Shown one piece after another: positions 18,732 through 27,011 of a DNA stretch of 64,000 nucleotides (its first letter is position 1; each line of letters opens with the position of its first letter). This DNA comes from an uncultured Prevotella sp. GTDB lineage: Bacteria; Bacteroidota; Bacteroidia; Bacteroidales; Bacteroidaceae. Position numbers and translations under genes: made by a program. The notes beneath the pieces were generated by a model. It was not told where the DNA came from and searched no databases. It was given only the letters and a program-made list of their open reading frames with translations. The DNA is taken from the NCBI GenBank assembly GCA_900315035.1, contig OMXO01000006.1:62001-126000 (forward strand), in the 5' to 3' direction.

Positions 18732-19940
18732 ATGAAGAAAATTCTAACATTCGCACTCATGGCGATGATCGCTGTCAGTGCATCGGCTGCCAAGAAGAAG
18801 GCACCCACAAAAGATGCTAACAAACCCGTATTCACCACCATCAAGGAGAATCCTATCACCAGCGTGAAGGACCAGAACCGTTCGGGCACCTGCTGGGACT
18901 ACTCTACCCTCTCGTTCTTCGAGGCTGAGATTCTGAAAGCCACTGGCAAGAACTACGACCTCTGCGAGAGTTTTGTGGCCAACAAGACTTACATGGAGCG
19001 TGCCATTCAGGTAGTGCGTTATCACGGTGACTGCCAGTTCGCTCAGGGCGGTAGCTCTGAAGACGTATTGGCTACGATGAAGACCCACGGCATCGTGCCC
19101 GAGGGAACCATGCCTTTCCCGGGCTCACTCTATGGTGACTCACTGAACAACTTCAACGAGTTCTTCGGCGTGCTGGAGCCTTATGTGGCAGCAGTAGCCA
19201 AGAGCGACGCCAAGAAGATCAGCAACGCTTGGAAGAACGGTATGCAGGGTATTCTCGATGCCTACCTGGGCAAGTGTCCCGAGAAGTTCACCTACGAGGG
19301 CAAGGAGTACACCCCGAAGACCTTCATGGCATCATTAGGCATCAACCTCGACGACTATGTCAGCATCACCAGTTATACCCACCATCCCTTCTACACAGCC
19401 TTTGCCGTAGAGGTACAGGACAACTGGCGTTTCCCCCTCTCTTATAACGTGCCCATGGATGAGATGATGCAGATTATCGACAATGCTGTCGAGAATGGCT
19501 ACACCATCGCCTGGGGCGGTGACGTATCTGAGGACGGCTTCACCCGCAAGGGTCTGGCTTATGCCGTTGACACCAAGAAGACCCAGCAGAGCCTGAAGGG
19601 CAGCGACATGGCCAAGTGGTTGAAGATGACCGCTACGAAGAAGCGCGACATCATCGACTCTTTAGGATGCACAGTGCCTGAGGTCGTTCCTACTCAGGAG
19701 ATGCGCCAGGAGCGTTTCGACAACTGGGAGCTGACCGACGACCACGGCATGCTGATCTACGGTGTGGCCAAGGACCAGAACGGCAAGGAGTACTACATGG
19801 TGAAGAACTCATGGGGTGAGACCGGCGACTACAAGGGCACCTGGTATATGACCAAAGCCTTCATCGCCGCCAACACAATGGACTTCCTCATCAACAAGAA
19901 TGCCATCCCCGCAGAAATCCGCAAGAAGCTCGGCATCTAA
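18732..19940 (+). CDS. Secreted C1-family cysteine peptidase (aminopeptidase C / bleomycin-hydrolase-like)
   Basis: A 402-residue protein with a signal peptide (ending near VSASAAK). The catalytic site is intact: QNRSGTCWDYS (oxyanion Gln and nucleophile Cys), DDHGMLIYG (His) and VKNSWGE (Asn). The fold is papain-like of the PepC/bleomycin hydrolase type but secreted. It probably trims peptides in the periplasm, alongside the Xaa-Pro aminopeptidase just upstream. A fragment of a related gene survives at 9141-9230. A strong hairpin terminator follows. Confidence 0.92.
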   Translation: MKKILTFALMAMIAVSASAAKKKAPTKDANKPVFTTIKENPITSVKDQNRSGTCWDYSTLSFFEAEILKATGKNYDLCESFVANKTYMERAIQVVRYHGDCQFAQGGSSEDVLATMKTHGIVPEGTMPFPGSLYGDSLNNFNEFFGVLEPYVAAVAKSDAKKISNAWKNGMQGILDAYLGKCPEKFTYEGKEYTPKTFMASLGINLDDYVSITSYTHHPFYTAFAVEVQDNWRFPLSYNVPMDEMMQIIDNAVENGYTIAWGGDVSEDGFTRKGLAYAVDTKKTQQSLKGSDMAKWLKMTATKKRDIIDSLGCTVPEVVPTQEMRQERFDNWELTDDHGMLIYGVAKDQNGKEYYMVKNSWGETGDYKGTWYMTKAFIAANTMDFLINKNAIPAEIRKKLGI

Positions 19941-19965
19941 GGAAAAACTTATAATAAAGATAAAA

Positions 19966-20005
19966 AAGGGCATAATCTGTTAAATTTTCGACAGATTGTG
20001 CCCTT
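19966..20005 (+). terminator. Terminator after the C1 peptidase
   Basis: AAGGGCATAATCTGT pairs with ACAGATTGTGCCCTT over 15 positions (one G-U), with a 10-base loop, followed by a T-rich run. Confidence 0.85.
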
Positions 20006-20022
20006 AATTCATTTTTTATTAG

Positions 20023-20030
20023 TACCTTTG
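20023..20030 (+). promoter_or_regulatory. Promoter -7 box of recJ-recQ
   Basis: TACCTTTG, about 67 bases before the ATG at 20098. Confidence 0.55.
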
Positions 20031-20097
20031 GGCGCTATATTGGGTTTTTGCTACCCTTTTGCAACCAAAGCGACAAAAATAAAAAAAGAATATATAA

Positions 20098-20235
20098 ATG
20101 CATTTCAAATGGAATTACGAACCACCTACATCAGAACGACAGACGGCGGCTAAGGAGCTGGGAGAGAAGATCGGCATGAGTCCGATCCTCGCCGAACGGA
20201 GAGCGCGGCTAAGCGATTCTTCCGTCCGATGTTAA
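20098..20235 (+). pseudogene. Detached N-terminal piece of recJ
   Basis: A 45-codon frame beginning MHFKWNYEPPTSERQTAAKE resembles the first 33 residues of RecJ. It then runs out of frame (...SPILAERRARLS) and stops at 20235. In the other frame TESAAKRFFRPM, the normal continuation, resumes at about 20195. About eight residues that normally lie between ILAE and TESAAK are missing, so the cause is a small non-triplet deletion rather than a point change. Confidence 0.75.
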
Positions 20236-21797
20236 ATGAGCTGATAGACCCGTTTCTGATGAACGACATGGACGTGGCGGTTGACAGACTCAACGATGCC
20301 ATGGGGCGCAAAGAGCGTATCATGGTGTATGGCGACTACGATGTCGATGGATGTACGGCGGTAGCTTTGGTGTATAAGTTCCTGCAGCAGTTCTATTCCA
20401 ACATTGAATACTATATTCCCGACCGCTATGAGGAGGGCTATGGTATCAGTATCAAGGCATTGGACTATGCGGCAGAGAAAGGTATTAAACTGATTATCGT
20501 GCTCGACTGCGGTATCAAGGCAAACGACGAGATTGCCTATGCCAAGAAGCTGGGCATCGATTTCATCGTGTGCGACCATCATGTGCCCGATGATGAACTG
20601 CCACCAGCGGTGGCCATCCTCAATCCTAAACGTGAAGACTCGACCTACCCCTTCAAGCACCTTTGTGGCTGTGGTGTAGGCTTTAAGTTCATGCAGGCTT
20701 TCGCGAAGAATAATGGTATCCCCTTCTCACGGCTCATCCCCCTACTCGACTTCTGTGCGGTCAGTATCGCGGCAGATATCGTGCCCATCATGGGCGAGAA
20801 CCGTATCCTGGCTTTCCACGGACTGAAGCAGTTGAACACAGCGCCGTCGGTGGGCCTGAAGTCGATCATCGAGATCTGCGGACTCACTGGGCGCGAGATT
20901 ACGATGAGCGACATCGTGTTCAAGATCGGGCCGCGTATCAATGCCTCTGGTCGTATGCAGAACGGCACCGAGGCGGTCGATCTGCTCGTGGAGCGCGACT
21001 TCGACAAGGCCCTTGCCGAAGCCAACCACATTAATGAATATAATGAGCAGCGCAAGGATGTGGACAAGCAGATGACCGAGGAGGCCAACCAGATTGTGGA
21101 GAAACTCGAGAATCAGAAGCATCACTCCAGCATCGTGCTCTACGATGAGAACTGGAAGAAGGGTGTTATCGGCATCGTGGCGTCACGACTGACCGAACTC
21201 TATTTCCGTCCGACCGTGGTTCTTACCAAGCACAACGGTCTGGCTACGGGGTCCGCCCGCAGTGTGGCCGGCTATGATCTCTACGATGCCATCAAGAGTT
21301 GTCGCGACCTGTTGGAGAACTTCGGCGGCCATACCTATGCCGTCGGTCTCTCCATGAAGATCGAGAATATCCCTGAGTTCCGTCACCGTTTCCAGAAGTA
21401 TGTCAGCGAGCATATCCTGCCCGAGCAGACGGAGGCCTGCCTCGAGATCAATGCCGTCATCGACTTCAAGGATGTGACGAAGAAGCTGCACAACGACCTC
21501 AAGAAGTTCGCGCCTCACGGTCCCGACAATCCCAAGCCGCTCTTCTGCACGCGCAACGTCTATGACTACGGCACCTCGAAGGTGGTGGGCCGCCAGCAGG
21601 AGCATATCAAACTCGAACTGGTCGATTCCAAGTCGAGCAATGTGCTCAACGGCATTGCCTTCGGTCAGAGCGACTCTGCCCGCTACATCAAGTCGAAGCG
21701 CTCGTTTGATATCGTCTATACCATCGAAGACAATATCTACAAGCGCAGTGAGGTGCAGTTGCAGATAGAGGATATCAAGCCGAGTGAAGAACTATAG
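20229..21797 (+). CDS. recJ: Single-stranded-DNA exonuclease RecJ, N-terminally shortened
   Basis: The 522-codon frame from the ATG at 20229 carries the RecJ body. It shows DHH motif I YGDYDVDGCTA, motif III CDHHVPDDELP, GPRINASGRM, and the C-terminal DHHA1/OB region. RecJ degrades 5' single-stranded ends in recombination and mismatch repair, with RecQ as helper. About 50 N-terminal residues are cut off by the frameshift at 20195. The upstream frame stops 2 bp after this ATG's GTT, so re-initiation (overlap ATGTTAA) could supply a nearly complete enzyme. The catalytic motifs lie downstream of the break, so activity may survive. recQ overlaps its 3' end. A sequencing error cannot be excluded. 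Confidence 0.85.
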   Translation: MLNELIDPFLMNDMDVAVDRLNDAMGRKERIMVYGDYDVDGCTAVALVYKFLQQFYSNIEYYIPDRYEEGYGISIKALDYAAEKGIKLIIVLDCGIKANDEIAYAKKLGIDFIVCDHHVPDDELPPAVAILNPKREDSTYPFKHLCGCGVGFKFMQAFAKNNGIPFSRLIPLLDFCAVSIAADIVPIMGENRILAFHGLKQLNTAPSVGLKSIIEICGLTGREITMSDIVFKIGPRINASGRMQNGTEAVDLLVERDFDKALAEANHINEYNEQRKDVDKQMTEEANQIVEKLENQKHHSSIVLYDENWKKGVIGIVASRLTELYFRPTVVLTKHNGLATGSARSVAGYDLYDAIKSCRDLLENFGGHTYAVGLSMKIENIPEFRHRFQKYVSEHILPEQTEACLEINAVIDFKDVTKKLHNDLKKFAPHGPDNPKPLFCTRNVYDYGTSKVVGRQQEHIKLELVDSKSSNVLNGIAFGQSDSARYIKSKRSFDIVYTIEDNIYKRSEVQLQIEDIKPSEEL

Positions 21798-23694
21798 GGA
21801 GATACTCCACCAGTATTGGGGCTATGATGATTTCCGCGGTATCCAGCGCGAGATCATCGAGTCGATAGGCAGTGGTCACGACACACTGGGACTGATGCCG
21901 ACCGGTGGTGGAAAGTCGATTACTTTCCAGGTTCCCGCCCTCGCCCAGGAAGGCACGTGCATCGTCATCACCCCGTTGATTGCACTCATGAAGGATCAGG
22001 TGGACAACCTGCGCCGGAGGGGTGTGCGCGCCGCTGCCATCTATTCCGGTCTTACCCGCGAGGAGATCATCATCACCCTCGAGAACTGCATCTTCGGCGA
22101 CATCCGGATTCTCTACGTGTCGCCCGAGCGCCTTTCCTCAGAACTGTTCCAGACGAAACTGCGCCACATGCACGTCAGTTTCATCACCGTCGATGAGGCC
22201 CATTGCATCTCGCAGTGGGGCTACGATTTCCGTCCCTCCTATCTCGAGATTTCCAAGATCCGCAAACTGCTGCCGGGCATCCCCGTGCTGGCACTCACGG
22301 CCACCGCCACCCCACAGGTGGTGCAGGATATCCAGGACAAACTGTCGCAGACGACTACGCCCGACTTCAACGTCTTCCGCATGTCGTTCGAGCGCAAGAA
22401 CCTGGCCTATGTCGTCCGCCATGCCACCGACAAGCGCGAACAACTCATCCACATCCTCAAGAGCGTCAAAGGCACAGCCATAGTCTATGCCCGCAGCCGC
22501 CGACGCACCAAAGAGTATGCCGAACTCATCAGCGAGGCAGGTATTACCGCCACCTTCTACCACGCCGGCCTCGATGCCGCCGTCAAAGACCAGCGCCAGC
22601 AGGCCTGGCAACAGGATGAGGTACGGGTGATGGTAGCCACCAACGCCTTCGGCATGGGCATCGACAAGCCCGACGTGCGGCTCGTCATCCACATCGACTG
22701 TCCCGACAGCATCGAGGCTTATTTCCAGGAGGCAGGCCGCGCCGGGCGCGACGGTCTGAAGGCCTATGCCGTGCTGCTCTACAACGATGGCGACCAGCGC
22801 AAACTCGAGAAGCGCATCGCCGACACGTTCCCCGAAAAAGATTTCATCCGTCAGATCTACGAACATCTGGCCTATTTCTATCAGATAGGTGTCGGCTCGG
22901 GCTATAACCACACGTTCGAGTTCAACATCGACAAGTTCTGTCATGCTTTCCGACACTTCCCTATCCAGGTCGATGCAGCCCTGAAGATCCTGAACCGTGC
23001 CGGCTATATCGAATACACCGAGGAGCAGGACAATCAGGCACGCGTGATGTTCACCATCGGGCGCGACGACCTCTACCGGCTGGAGAACACCTCGCCCAAC
23101 GAGGAGAAAGTCATCACTGCGATGCTGCGTAACTACGGTGGACTCTTCACCGACTACAACTATATCGACGAGAGTTTCATTGCCTCGCAGACCCAGCTCC
23201 AGCCTCAGCAGGTGTATATGACGCTGAAGGGCCTCAGTCAGCGCCATATCCTCCACTTCATTCCACAGAAGAAGACGCCTTATATCCGCTACACCCAGCG
23301 CCGCGAGGATATGGAGCATGTCCAGTTGCCGCCCGCAGTCTATGAAGAGCGGAAGGCTCAGTTCACCGAACGCATCCATGCGATGATTGCCTATGCCCAG
23401 GAGGATGCCGTCTGCCGCAGTCGCCAGCTCCTTCGCTACTTCGGCGAAGAAAACGATCACGACTGCCGTCAGTGCGATGTCTGTCTCTCCCACCGCCGGG
23501 AGGGCATGGTCTCCGAACCTGGCCTGAACGAGGCGATGGAACGTATCCTCACCCTGCTCGACGACGGACAGCCCCACCCCATGACAGACTTACGCGACCT
23601 CCAGTTACCTACCGGTGAACTGGACGCCGCGCTCGAATATCTTCTGAAAGAGGAATATATCCGTCAGACCGACGGCTTCCTCACACGTCACTAA
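21784..23694 (+). CDS. recQ: ATP-dependent DNA helicase RecQ
   Basis: A 636-residue RecQ helicase starting at GTG 21784, overlapping the recJ stop by 14 bp. Motifs: TGGGKS (Walker A, about 41-46), DEAHCISQWG (DEAH box), TATATP, and QEAGRAGRDG (motif VI). A zinc-binding RQC part follows (C..S..L then CRQCDVC). No HRDC domain is evident at the C-terminus. It unwinds DNA 3' to 5' and works with RecJ. The stop overlaps the end of the convergent purF-like gene. Confidence 0.95.
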   Translation: MKNYREILHQYWGYDDFRGIQREIIESIGSGHDTLGLMPTGGGKSITFQVPALAQEGTCIVITPLIALMKDQVDNLRRRGVRAAAIYSGLTREEIIITLENCIFGDIRILYVSPERLSSELFQTKLRHMHVSFITVDEAHCISQWGYDFRPSYLEISKIRKLLPGIPVLALTATATPQVVQDIQDKLSQTTTPDFNVFRMSFERKNLAYVVRHATDKREQLIHILKSVKGTAIVYARSRRRTKEYAELISEAGITATFYHAGLDAAVKDQRQQAWQQDEVRVMVATNAFGMGIDKPDVRLVIHIDCPDSIEAYFQEAGRAGRDGLKAYAVLLYNDGDQRKLEKRIADTFPEKDFIRQIYEHLAYFYQIGVGSGYNHTFEFNIDKFCHAFRHFPIQVDAALKILNRAGYIEYTEEQDNQARVMFTIGRDDLYRLENTSPNEEKVITAMLRNYGGLFTDYNYIDESFIASQTQLQPQQVYMTLKGLSQRHILHFIPQKKTPYIRYTQRREDMEHVQLPPAVYEERKAQFTERIHAMIAYAQEDAVCRSRQLLRYFGEENDHDCRQCDVCLSHRREGMVSEPGLNEAMERILTLLDDGQPHPMTDLRDLQLPTGELDAALEYLLKEEYIRQTDGFLTRH

Positions 23695-25142
23695 AAATCG
23701 ATTTTCAACTGCCGATTGTCTTCCTCGTCGTGCTCATGGCAGTAACTGCTGCCGTCGAAGCAGTGCGTACAGAGCTTACACTTCGGCATACCGATGGAAT
23801 CCACGAGGTCCTCCAAACGGGCAAACTTCAGGGTTGTCAGCCCCAGTCGCTTGGCAATCTCATCGACCATCCGCTTATACTCAGGCGAATCCGTCTGGGC
23901 ATATTTCTCCAGATTCTTCTTGTCGTCGCCTTCAAAGTCCTTGATGATACGACGCGTAATCAACTCCATGTCGCTCTTCGACGAGGTGAAGCCGATAAAC
24001 GGACAGCCATAGACCAGCGGCGGACACGAGATACGGCAGTGCACCTCCTTGGCGCCATACTCGAAGAACGTCCTGACATTGTCTTTCAACTGCGTACCGC
24101 GCACGATGGAGTCGTCGCAGAACACGATGCGCTGATCCTTCAGCAACGATGGGTTCGGTATCAGTTTCATCTTCGCCACCAGTGCCCGGCGCTCCTGATT
24201 ACCCGGTGTAAACGAACGGGGCCACGTCGGTGTATATTTCAGCACCGAACGCTTGTAGGGCACCCGTTTGCCTTCAGCATAACCCAGTGCCATACCGACA
24301 CCCGAGTCGGGCACACCGCAGACGCTGTCCACCTCCGTATCGTCTTGTTCACCCATCTTCTTACCGTTCGCCTCGCGCACAGCCTCCACGTTGATGCCGT
24401 TATAGTCTGAGGCGGGGAATCCGTAATAGACCCAGAGGAACGAACAGATCTGCTCGCGCTTGAACGGCTCCTGCAGTACCTCCATCTTGTCGGCCGTCAG
24501 GAACACGATCTCACCCGGTCCCAGATCCCTCACGCGGTGGAAGTCGAGGTTCGGGAAACTGGTTGTCTCGCTCGACACGGCATAGGCACCCTCCTTCTGA
24601 CCGATCACGATGGGTGTACGTCCCAGGAAGTCACGGGCTGCTATCAGACCCTTCTCAGTCATGATGAGCATCGAGCACGATCCTTCTATCTTCTTGTAAA
24701 CCAGATTGATACCCTCCACAAAGGTGCGCCCCATATTGATGAGCAGCGCCACGAGCTCCGTCTGATTGATGGTGTTGGCCGAATACTCGCTGAAGTGCAT
24801 CCTGCGTTCCAGCAGTTCCTGCGCGATATCCTCCATGTTATTGATCTTTGCCACCGTGACGACGGCAAAGCGCCCTAAGTGCGAGTTGACGAGTATCGGC
24901 TGCGGGTCAGTGTCACTGATCACGCCGATGCCCTGATTACCCGAGAATGAGTCGAGCTCGTCTTCAAATTTCGACCGGAAGTAGTCGCGCTCCAGGTTAT
25001 GGATCTTACGGCTGAAGCCTTTCTCCTTGTCGAACATGACAAGACCGGCACGGCGCGTTCCTAGATGTGAATTATAGTCTGTGCCGTAGAACAGGTCGTT
25101 CACACAGTTTTTGGTGGCGATGGTTCCAAAGAATCCTCCCAT
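23691..25142 (-). CDS. PurF-like amidophosphoribosyltransferase lacking the glutaminase cysteine
   Basis: A 483-residue protein with the Ntn-hydrolase plus phosphoribosyltransferase layout of PurF. The PRPP site IVFCDDSIVRGTQ is intact. The N-terminus, however, reads MGGFFG where PurF has MCG: the glutaminase nucleophile Cys is Gly. The nearest cysteine is at residue 13 (KNCV), outside the usual position. The enzyme may use ammonia, another donor, or have a different acceptor. Bacteroidota generally also carry a normal PurF, so this may be a specialised paralogue. The gene is the last of a three-gene minus-strand run after ilvC and the MaoC gene. Confidence 0.8.
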   Translation of the reverse strand: MGGFFGTIATKNCVNDLFYGTDYNSHLGTRRAGLVMFDKEKGFSRKIHNLERDYFRSKFEDELDSFSGNQGIGVISDTDPQPILVNSHLGRFAVVTVAKINNMEDIAQELLERRMHFSEYSANTINQTELVALLINMGRTFVEGINLVYKKIEGSCSMLIMTEKGLIAARDFLGRTPIVIGQKEGAYAVSSETTSFPNLDFHRVRDLGPGEIVFLTADKMEVLQEPFKREQICSFLWVYYGFPASDYNGINVEAVREANGKKMGEQDDTEVDSVCGVPDSGVGMALGYAEGKRVPYKRSVLKYTPTWPRSFTPGNQERRALVAKMKLIPNPSLLKDQRIVFCDDSIVRGTQLKDNVRTFFEYGAKEVHCRISCPPLVYGCPFIGFTSSKSDMELITRRIIKDFEGDDKKNLEKYAQTDSPEYKRMVDEIAKRLGLTTLKFARLEDLVDSIGMPKCKLCTHCFDGSSYCHEHDEEDNRQLKIDF

Positions 25143-25173
25143 AAGTTGTTATCCTTTTCCTTTTACCTATATA

Positions 25174-25638
25174 TTACTTGAAATAGTACAGGAACGAGGC
25201 GATGCCTTCCAGAGCCGGTTTGCGCTCTCCCTCTATCTCAATCTTAAAATCAATCTCTACCTTGCAGATACCTCTCAGGTTCTGGATGTTGTGCAACTTG
25301 GTGGTCATCCTGACGCGCGAGCCAGTCACCACGGGCTGTCCGAAGCGCATCTTGTCCATGCCGTAGTTCACGAGCATCTTGATGTTGTTCACCTCGATAA
25401 TCTGTGCCCAGAGATAAGGCAGCACAGAGAGTGTCAGATAGCCGTGTGCAATCGTGCTGTGATACTGACTCTCTTGCTTGGCACGCTCCACATCGACGTG
25501 AATCCACTGATGGTCGAGGGTGGCGTCGGCAAACAGGTTGATACGGTCTTGGTCGATTTGCAGCCAGTCTGATACACCCAGTTCCTGTCCCAGGTGGGCT
25601 GCGAATTCATCATACGAATTAATTACTAATTTTGCCAT
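25174..25638 (-). CDS. MaoC-like (R)-enoyl-CoA hydratase
   Basis: A 154-residue hot-dog-fold protein. It has the catalytic pattern ADATLDHQWIHVD (Asp and His of MaoC-like hydratases) and HGYLTLSVLP. It probably hydrates enoyl-CoA or a related thioester. It lies between ilvC and the PurF-like gene; a strong terminator after ilvC separates it from ilvC, so transcription may start within the gap. Confidence 0.85.
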   Translation of the reverse strand: MAKLVINSYDEFAAHLGQELGVSDWLQIDQDRINLFADATLDHQWIHVDVERAKQESQYHSTIAHGYLTLSVLPYLWAQIIEVNNIKMLVNYGMDKMRFGQPVVTGSRVRMTTKLHNIQNLRGICKVEIDFKIEIEGERKPALEGIASFLYYFK

Positions 25639-25655
25639 AAATATAAATTAAAAAA

Positions 25656-25687
25656 GTACGGGGGTGCGCGCGTGCACACCCCCGTAC
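25656..25687 (-). terminator. Terminator after ilvC
   Basis: A 14-bp GC-rich stem (GTACGGGGGTGTGC with its near-exact complement) and a four-base loop, followed on the minus strand by a T6 run. Confidence 0.9.
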
Positions 25688-25693
25688 CTTATA

Positions 25694-26743
25694 TTATACG
25701 TCTTGGTTCTCCGGACGAAGTTTGCGCACTGTCTCGCCTGCGCGCCACATCTCCTGGTTACGCATGGCCTCCAGTTCCTTCTCCAGACCAGCACGGTAGT
25801 CGGGTTTCGAGTTGGCGTCGATGGTAATCTGAGCCTCGTTACCCGTCTGTACCGAGTAGTAGAGCCACTCCATCACAGGCTTGATAGCGTCGTGGAAACG
25901 GGGAGCCCAATCGAGCGCACCGCGCTGAGCGGTTGTCGAGCAGTTGGCATACATCCAGTCCATACCCTTTGCACCGAAGAGCGGGCCAAGGCTCTGAGTC
26001 AGTTCCTCAACCGTCTCGTTGAAAGCCTCCGAGGGAGAGTGTCCGTGCTCGCGGAGCACCTCATACTGAGCCAGCAGCAGACCCTGGATAGCACCCATCA
26101 GTGAGCCGCGCTCACCGGTCAGGTCTGATGTAGCCTCGCGCTGGAAGGTTGTCTCAAACATATAGCCGGCACCGATACCGATACCAAAGGCCAGTGTCTT
26201 CTCCTTAGCCTTACCGGTAGCGTCCTGGTAGATGGCGTAAGAGCAGTTCAGACCGCGACCCTCGCAGAACATCGTGCGGAGGCTGGTGCCCGAACCCTTA
26301 GGAGCCACCATGATCACGTCAACATCCTTCGGGGGGATGACGCCTGTGCGGTCACTCCAGTTGATGGCGAAGCCGTGTGAGTAATACAAGGTCTTACCGG
26401 GCTTCAGATATTTCTTGATGGTGGGCCACTGCTGAATCTGACCAGCATCGCTCAGAAGCATGCAGAGGATGGTACCCTTCTCGGCTGCCTCCTCGATAGA
26501 GAACAGTGTCTCGCCGGGAACCCAACCGTCGGCCACAGCCTTGTCATAGGTCTTGCCCTGACGCTGACCGACGATCACGTTGAAACCGTTGTCGCGCAGG
26601 TTGCAGGCCTGTCCAGGACCCTGCACACCATAACCGATCACGGCGATCGTCTCATTCTTCAATACCTCACGTGCTTTCTCCAGAGAGAACTCCTTGCTGG
26701 TGACTACAGTCTCGATAACGCCACCAAAATCCATTTGTGCCAT
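25694..26743 (-). CDS. ilvC: Ketol-acid reductoisomerase
   Basis: A 349-residue KARI. The nucleotide-binding fingerprint (VIGYGVQGPGQACNLRDNG, residues 35-53) is of the Bacteroidota type, and the acidic metal ligands are present in ERGSLMGAIQGLL and the later E-rich helix. It converts acetolactate to dihydroxyisovalerate in valine/isoleucine synthesis. The gene has a leader of about 125 bases. In related genomes ilvC usually follows ilvD-ilvB-ilvN and an acyl-ACP thioesterase; here a GH3 gene separates it from the thioesterase. Confidence 0.96.
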   Translation of the reverse strand: MAQMDFGGVIETVVTSKEFSLEKAREVLKNETIAVIGYGVQGPGQACNLRDNGFNVIVGQRQGKTYDKAVADGWVPGETLFSIEEAAEKGTILCMLLSDAGQIQQWPTIKKYLKPGKTLYYSHGFAINWSDRTGVIPPKDVDVIMVAPKGSGTSLRTMFCEGRGLNCSYAIYQDATGKAKEKTLAFGIGIGAGYMFETTFQREATSDLTGERGSLMGAIQGLLLAQYEVLREHGHSPSEAFNETVEELTQSLGPLFGAKGMDWMYANCSTTAQRGALDWAPRFHDAIKPVMEWLYYSVQTGNEAQITIDANSKPDYRAGLEKELEAMRNQEMWRAGETVRKLRPENQDV

Positions 26744-26884
26744 AATAGCTGTTGTTTAAAAGTGTAATACATATCCCTTGCATACCATGCCAGCCCTTCC
26801 CGAGAGCCGTCGTCTTGCCGGTCCGCTCAAAGCTTGCGCGAAGCTCTGACGAGGGGTTAACTTTAGAAATCGGTTGCAAAGTTA
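26744..26884 (-). promoter_or_regulatory. ilvC promoter and untranslated leader
   Basis: TAACTTTG (26877-26884) is a -7 box. The 125-base leader before the ATG holds a short AGCTT/AAGCT hairpin and GC-rich segments. No leader peptide rich in branched-chain amino acids is seen, so classic attenuation is not supported. Confidence 0.45.
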
Positions 26885-26959
26885 CTAATAAGTATGTAAA
26901 AACCAAAGGATTTCACCTTATTTTTTTAGATTTTTCCGAGATGCATCAATTTTTTTTCT

Positions 26960-26967
26960 TACCTTTG
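26960..26967 (+). promoter_or_regulatory. Promoter -7 box of the GH3 gene
   Basis: TACCTTTG, about 44 bases before the ATG at 27012. Confidence 0.6.
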
Positions 26968-27011
26968 CACCATCAAAGATTGATACCTAACTTATTATAA
27001 ACTATTTGAAT

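Noticed and set aside
22138..23577. 479-codon open frame on the minus strand opposite recQ
   Set aside because: It is the antisense shadow of recQ, whose helicase motifs are complete; the antisense product resembles no family and has the biased composition typical of such shadows.
26744..26876. Leader-peptide attenuator for ilvC
   Set aside because: No short frame rich in Leu, Ile and Val with a following terminator was found in the leader.
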